This document shows positions 5,728-8,315 of a stretch of DNA of 8,315 nucleotides, in pieces. The notes beneath the pieces are model-generated. The model ran no database searches. It was not told the DNA's origin and worked only from the letters and a program-made list of their open reading frames with translations. The stretch's first letter is position 1. Each line of letters begins with the position of its first letter. The DNA is from JALZHR01 sp036388635 (GTDB lineage Bacteria; Acidobacteriota; Blastocatellia; Pyrinomonadales; Pyrinomonadaceae), in assembly GCA_036388635.1 (NCBI GenBank), contig DASVRL010000248.1, positions 1 through 8,315 of the forward strand, given 5' to 3'. The position numbers were made by a program, and so were the translations under genes.

Positions 5728-7968
5728 TTATTGGAAGATAAAAACAACGACCGCAATCTCGGCAACGTCGGTTTCCTGGCTCTCAAGCCTTAATTTCCAC
5801 TTACTTTTTTGAAACGGTTTTTCCACATTAATCAAACGAAACGTGTTTTTGGCTTCGGGCGTTCCTGCCAAATTCGTGCCTGCGATTGTGCCGTTTGGAT
5901 CAATTAAGGTGGCTGATATTTTCTTGGCGGCGGCAAGTATGTTCAAAGCTATTCTTTTGCCGTCCGTAACAGGAATTTCGATTTCCGTCGTCTGATTCGG
6001 ATCGAGTTTGACGCCTGTCAGAAACGTCGGTTCGACGTCTACATCGTCTTTTTGCGTCGGTTCCGCCGCAAAATTTGCGGGCTGAAACGCGGCTCCGTAA
6101 TTTCTTTGCCTGGCGAAATTCTCTTCGGATTTTTCAGTAATCGAGCTTCCGGTATAATCTTCGACTTCGGGTTTATGATTCCCCTTCGGACCGATGGCGA
6201 GCCATTGGTGAATGACCTTCATATTTTGATTTTCGCCGAGCATGAATTCGTGGGTCGAGGGCGCGGTCGTATATTTGAAATTTTTAATCAGCCAGAGCGC
6301 CGAACCTGCCGGAACCAGACCGTCTCCGGGCGTCGTCATATGGCAGGTTTTGTTATATCCGTGTCCGACCAAGCCGTAAAATTTCGTGCCTTTGCGAGCT
6401 TTGATCTTGTTGTTGAATTCCTGCATGTTTTTGTATGTAATTTCGCGAAAGGCTTCGCCGCTGCGATTGAAAAACCGGCTGAAGATCGTATCTACTCCGA
6501 TCGAACACGGCGTTCCTTTGTTCGGCGTGCCGACCATTACGAAATTTGTCACCGTCGGCTTTCCGTCAGCTAACTGTCCCATTAAATCATTGATATAGAC
6601 TCTGCCGGTCAGACCTCCCGTTGAATGCCCGATCAGATCGACGTGCCAGGCATTTGTTCTCTCCTGAATTTCCTTGATTCTCTTTTCAACTTCGGAAGCA
6701 TTGTCAGCGGCGCTTTTGGTGGTTACGATCCTGGCATAATCAACCGCCCAGCCCGCCGATTTTTGATTTTCAAAATAGCTCATAAATTCAGAAAAAGAAT
6801 ACTTGTCCGTCCACAGCCCCGGAATGATGATGACGGGTCTCGGACGAACCTCGACATTTTCGGTTTTGACGTCATCGGTAATTTTGACTTCGATCTGCCG
6901 GCTGATCTCGGGCTGGTTCAATTCGCCCGACTCCTTCCAGGCATAGCCCGAAGTGTCCCACATATAATAGACTTCTTTTTCCTCGTTCGGCGCGATGGTG
7001 ATCGAATTTTTACCGTCCGGCAAAATCGTATTTTCCTTCAACTCGCGAAACTCGATCGGCGTGGTCTTCGTCTCGCCGGAAACATTGGCAATCTTCGCCA
7101 CGACTTTGACAAAATTTCCGTCGATCGTATAGTTGCCGCTTTGAATTTTCGTCCAGTTATTGATGCTGGGATGAATCGGCTGAAAAAGCTCGACTTCCGT
7201 AATCATCAACGGAGAACCGCAGCGCTGCAGCTGCCAGCTGATCGTTTCTTCCATTCCGGCGATTCCTTTCTGCGTAAAGCTGCCCGACAGCCGGTTCGGA
7301 TTTTTAGGATCAACCCGATGCGAGCCATCACTGATCAAAGAATTTCCGCTAACCGAGGTTTCAGTAGGCGGCGATTTTTCATTTTCCCCTTTTTTCTCTT
7401 TGCATTGCCCGCTAAAGGTCGAGGTATAAGACCCTTCTTTTTCTCCGCGAATCTGGGGCAGGGCGACTCCCACATTATAGGTTCCGTCATTATTCACGCC
7501 GACCGTCACGTTGGCATCGGCATTGTCGCTTTTACCGGAAACCTTGGTCATCCAGGAAAAATCTCCGGTCTGAGTGCGCCAGGTTTTGCCCCGGTCGCAG
7601 GAAACTTTCTCCTTGGCAGCGGTCGTTTGTGTGCCGGTCAGCGTTGAATCAATTACCGCCTTTGCCCGTGATGAGCCGGCATTTTCCGCGACCACAACTT
7701 TCGCCTTATATTCATATTTCAACTCGGTTTTTTTGGTATCTTCGCCTTGGGCAACAATGCGCGGCTCTGTCTTGGTTTCGGTATTTATCTGAGTCCGCGT
7801 ATATTTAACCGAGCCGGTCCAGACGCCCGAACATTTTTGGGCGGTCGATTTAGTATTTTTTGCCGGACTTGTCCCTGCCCGTTTGGTCTGGGCGAATAAT
7901 GAACTTGAAAGACTAAAAATAATAACTAAAGTTATGAATCGTTTGTAAAAGTTAAGTCCGCGCTGCAT
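5728..7968 (-). CDS. Secreted multidomain lipase / alpha/beta hydrolase with GHSTGG nucleophile
   Basis: The 746-residue protein is predicted to be an exported lipase or esterase. Numbering is from ATG 7968. Residues 1-27 are a signal peptide (basic start, hydrophobic FITLVIIFSL, then SSSLFAQ). Residues about 46-255 form an unrecognised beta-rich region with four cysteines (46, 124, 189, 250), which could pair in the periplasm. Residues about 265-370 resemble a CARDB-like beta sandwich. The hydrolase spans about 376-595: PVIIIPGLW starts it, HVDLIGHSTGG gives Ser449, VMVGTPNKGTP follows, GDGLVP gives Asp549 and STHEFM gives His573. Residues about 650-746 form a C-terminal beta domain like pre-peptidase C domains. 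A TTG at 7986 lengthens the frame by six residues, but that would place the Shine-Dalgarno AAGGAG inside the gene, so ATG 7968 is preferred. No flanking gene suggests its substrate. A chaperone (foldase) gene is not visible. Confidence 0.85.
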   Translation of the reverse strand: MQRGLNFYKRFITLVIIFSLSSSLFAQTKRAGTSPAKNTKSTAQKCSGVWTGSVKYTRTQINTETKTEPRIVAQGEDTKKTELKYEYKAKVVVAENAGSSRAKAVIDSTLTGTQTTAAKEKVSCDRGKTWRTQTGDFSWMTKVSGKSDNADANVTVGVNNDGTYNVGVALPQIRGEKEGSYTSTFSGQCKEKKGENEKSPPTETSVSGNSLISDGSHRVDPKNPNRLSGSFTQKGIAGMEETISWQLQRCGSPLMITEVELFQPIHPSINNWTKIQSGNYTIDGNFVKVVAKIANVSGETKTTPIEFRELKENTILPDGKNSITIAPNEEKEVYYMWDTSGYAWKESGELNQPEISRQIEVKITDDVKTENVEVRPRPVIIIPGLWTDKYSFSEFMSYFENQKSAGWAVDYARIVTTKSAADNASEVEKRIKEIQERTNAWHVDLIGHSTGGLTGRVYINDLMGQLADGKPTVTNFVMVGTPNKGTPCSIGVDTIFSRFFNRSGEAFREITYKNMQEFNNKIKARKGTKFYGLVGHGYNKTCHMTTPGDGLVPAGSALWLIKNFKYTTAPSTHEFMLGENQNMKVIHQWLAIGPKGNHKPEVEDYTGSSITEKSEENFARQRNYGAAFQPANFAAEPTQKDDVDVEPTFLTGVKLDPNQTTEIEIPVTDGKRIALNILAAAKKISATLIDPNGTIAGTNLAGTPEAKNTFRLINVEKPFQKSKWKLRLESQETDVAEIAVVVFIFQ

Positions 7969-7977
7969 ATTGAAAAT

Positions 7978-7983
7978 CTCCTT
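7978..7983 (-). promoter_or_regulatory. Ribosome-binding site fixing the start of the multidomain lipase
   Basis: AAGGAG on the minus strand ends 9 nt before ATG 7968. It overlaps the codons just after the alternative TTG at 7986, so it selects the ATG and gives the cleaner signal peptide beginning MQRGLNFYKRF. Confidence 0.8.
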
Positions 7984-8030
7984 CAATTGCTAATGCGGAT
8001 TATTTTGAGAATTGGTATCAAATAAAATTT

Positions 8031-8171
8031 TTAGCTAAGTGCTTCTTTGAGTACTCCCGCAAAATCTTGTAATGCTTTTGACCCGTACCCGGCAAATGAT
8101 GAGCAGAGCACATAGCCGTCAAAGGTAAAAATTCGTTTGAATAAATTGAATGTTAAATTTAGGCGTCGCAT
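8031..8171 (-). CDS. Small open frame of 46 residues, unknown, possibly a remnant
   Basis: The minus strand runs ATG 8171 to TAA 8031. The peptide begins MRRLNLTFNLFKRIFTFDGY and ends in an amphipathic helix-like segment (SKALQDFAGVLKEALS). I do not recognise it. The sequence FAGYGSKAL resembles FAGYGLKTL in the first lipase (residues 368-376), which may be chance. There is no Shine-Dalgarno before the ATG, and an in-frame TAG lies just upstream. It stops 62 nt before the lipase start, so the lipase promoter may lie inside or upstream of it. It may be the tail of an older gene cut by the insertion sequence next to it, or not a gene at all. Confidence 0.25.
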   Translation of the reverse strand: MRRLNLTFNLFKRIFTFDGYVLCSSFAGYGSKALQDFAGVLKEALS

Positions 8172-8204
8172 CGTAGAAATCTAATTAGAGAAGGGAGTGA
8201 CTAA

Positions 8205-8255
8205 ATGAATGTTGATAAGATAAACTTTCTCAATGCCAGCTTGTCCAAATTGTGA
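8205..8255 (+). CDS. 16-residue leader-like open frame overlapping the transposase start
   Basis: ATG 8205 has a good ribosome-binding site (GGGAG at 8193-8197, 7 nt spacing) and encodes MNVDKINFLNASLSKL before TGA at 8253. It overlaps the first codons of the zinc-ribbon transposase, which is in the +1 frame relative to it and has no good site of its own. It may serve translational coupling or limit transposase expression. The strong site and the overlap are seen; the role is inference. Confidence 0.35.
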   Translation: MNVDKINFLNASLSKL

Positions 8256-8315
8256 AAACTCAGAAAAGCAGATAAAAAACGGAAAGAGTCGCTGCGGCAC
8301 ACAACGCTATTTATG
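8233..8315 (+). CDS. insA: IS1-family InsA-like transposase, zinc-ribbon N-terminus, cut by window edge
   Basis: The first 27 codons are visible: MPACPNCENSEKQIKNGKSR, then CGTQRYL, with the next codon beginning TG (probably Cys). CPxC, then KNGK, then GxQRYxC is the InsA zinc-ribbon pattern of IS1-family transposases, which binds the terminal inverted repeats. In classical IS1, InsA alone is a repressor and a frameshift with InsB gives the active transposase; whether this copy is split or single-frame cannot be seen. An in-frame TAA at 8221 rules out an earlier start. The gene diverges from the lipase gene, and the left terminal repeat should lie between about 8040 and 8205, but I cannot identify it without the other end. 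Other zinc-ribbon transposase families are less likely alternatives. Confidence 0.75.
   Translation, partial: MPACPNCENSEKQIKNGKSRCGTQRYL

Noticed and set aside
6625..7647. Plus-strand open frame of 340 codons opposite the multidomain lipase
   Set aside because: It is antisense to the domain-rich lipase, is low in complexity (Arg, Phe, Asp) and has no recognisable motif, so codon bias of the real gene explains it.
7969..7986. TTG start six codons upstream of the multidomain lipase ATG
   Set aside because: Using it would put the AAGGAG ribosome-binding site inside the coding region and weaken the signal peptide; ATG 7968 has ideal spacing.
1..8315. CRISPR array, tRNA, rRNA, or toxin-antitoxin pair
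   Set aside because: I saw no regularly spaced repeats, no cloverleaf-like segments and no recognisable toxin or antitoxin proteins on either strand.

Overview
The window looks like accessory DNA from a bacterium of moderate GC content. The protein style (a GH133-type debranching enzyme and secreted GHSTGG lipases with extra beta domains) and the mix of GC-rich and AT-rich segments suggest Acidobacteriota, perhaps class Blastocatellia. That assignment is inference from protein style, not proof. Every large gene is on the minus strand, so the left side of the window is downstream.

Left edge to about 3100: the first 27 codons of an IS200/IS605-type Y1 transposase run off the left end (minus), with a perfect 7-bp hairpin just upstream of its start. 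Next is a terminator-like hairpin, then a full-length amylo-alpha-1,6-glucosidase (glycogen debranching enzyme, 308-2278). A nickel/cobalt transporter of the HX4DH class with a histidine-rich loop (2362-3099) precedes it on the same strand, 83 bp away, and may be co-transcribed. The transporter has an extended -10 promoter very close to its start codon.

3100-3700: a gene-free stretch holds a 9-bp-arm palindrome, an exact 18-bp tandem duplication and a minus-strand terminator. It ends in the last 54 residues of a tyrosine recombinase. The fragment has lost its N-terminal part and its HxxR box.

3699-7968: two unrelated secreted lipases lie on the minus strand. The first (3699-5078) is LCAT-like (AHSLGG) and in places very AT-rich; its stop codon falls at the breakpoint of the recombinase remnant. 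The second (5728-7968) is a large multidomain lipase with a signal peptide, a four-cysteine N-terminal region, a CARDB-like beta domain, a GHSTGG hydrolase domain and a C-terminal beta domain. The 649 bp between them hold a perfect 24-bp palindrome followed by a T-run on the minus strand (probable terminator of the second lipase), and a second hairpin whose T-run faces the plus strand.

7969-8315: a 46-codon minus-strand open frame of doubtful status sits upstream of the second lipase. A divergent plus-strand gene starts at 8233 and leaves the window; its zinc-ribbon N-terminus matches IS1-family InsA. A 16-codon open frame with a strong ribosome-binding site overlaps its start.

Reading the whole: two ordinary housekeeping genes (glycogen breakdown, metal uptake) adjoin a segment that was probably rearranged or acquired. 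That segment carries extracellular lipid-ester hydrolases and is bracketed by mobile-element debris. I found no defence system, CRISPR array, tRNA or rRNA.
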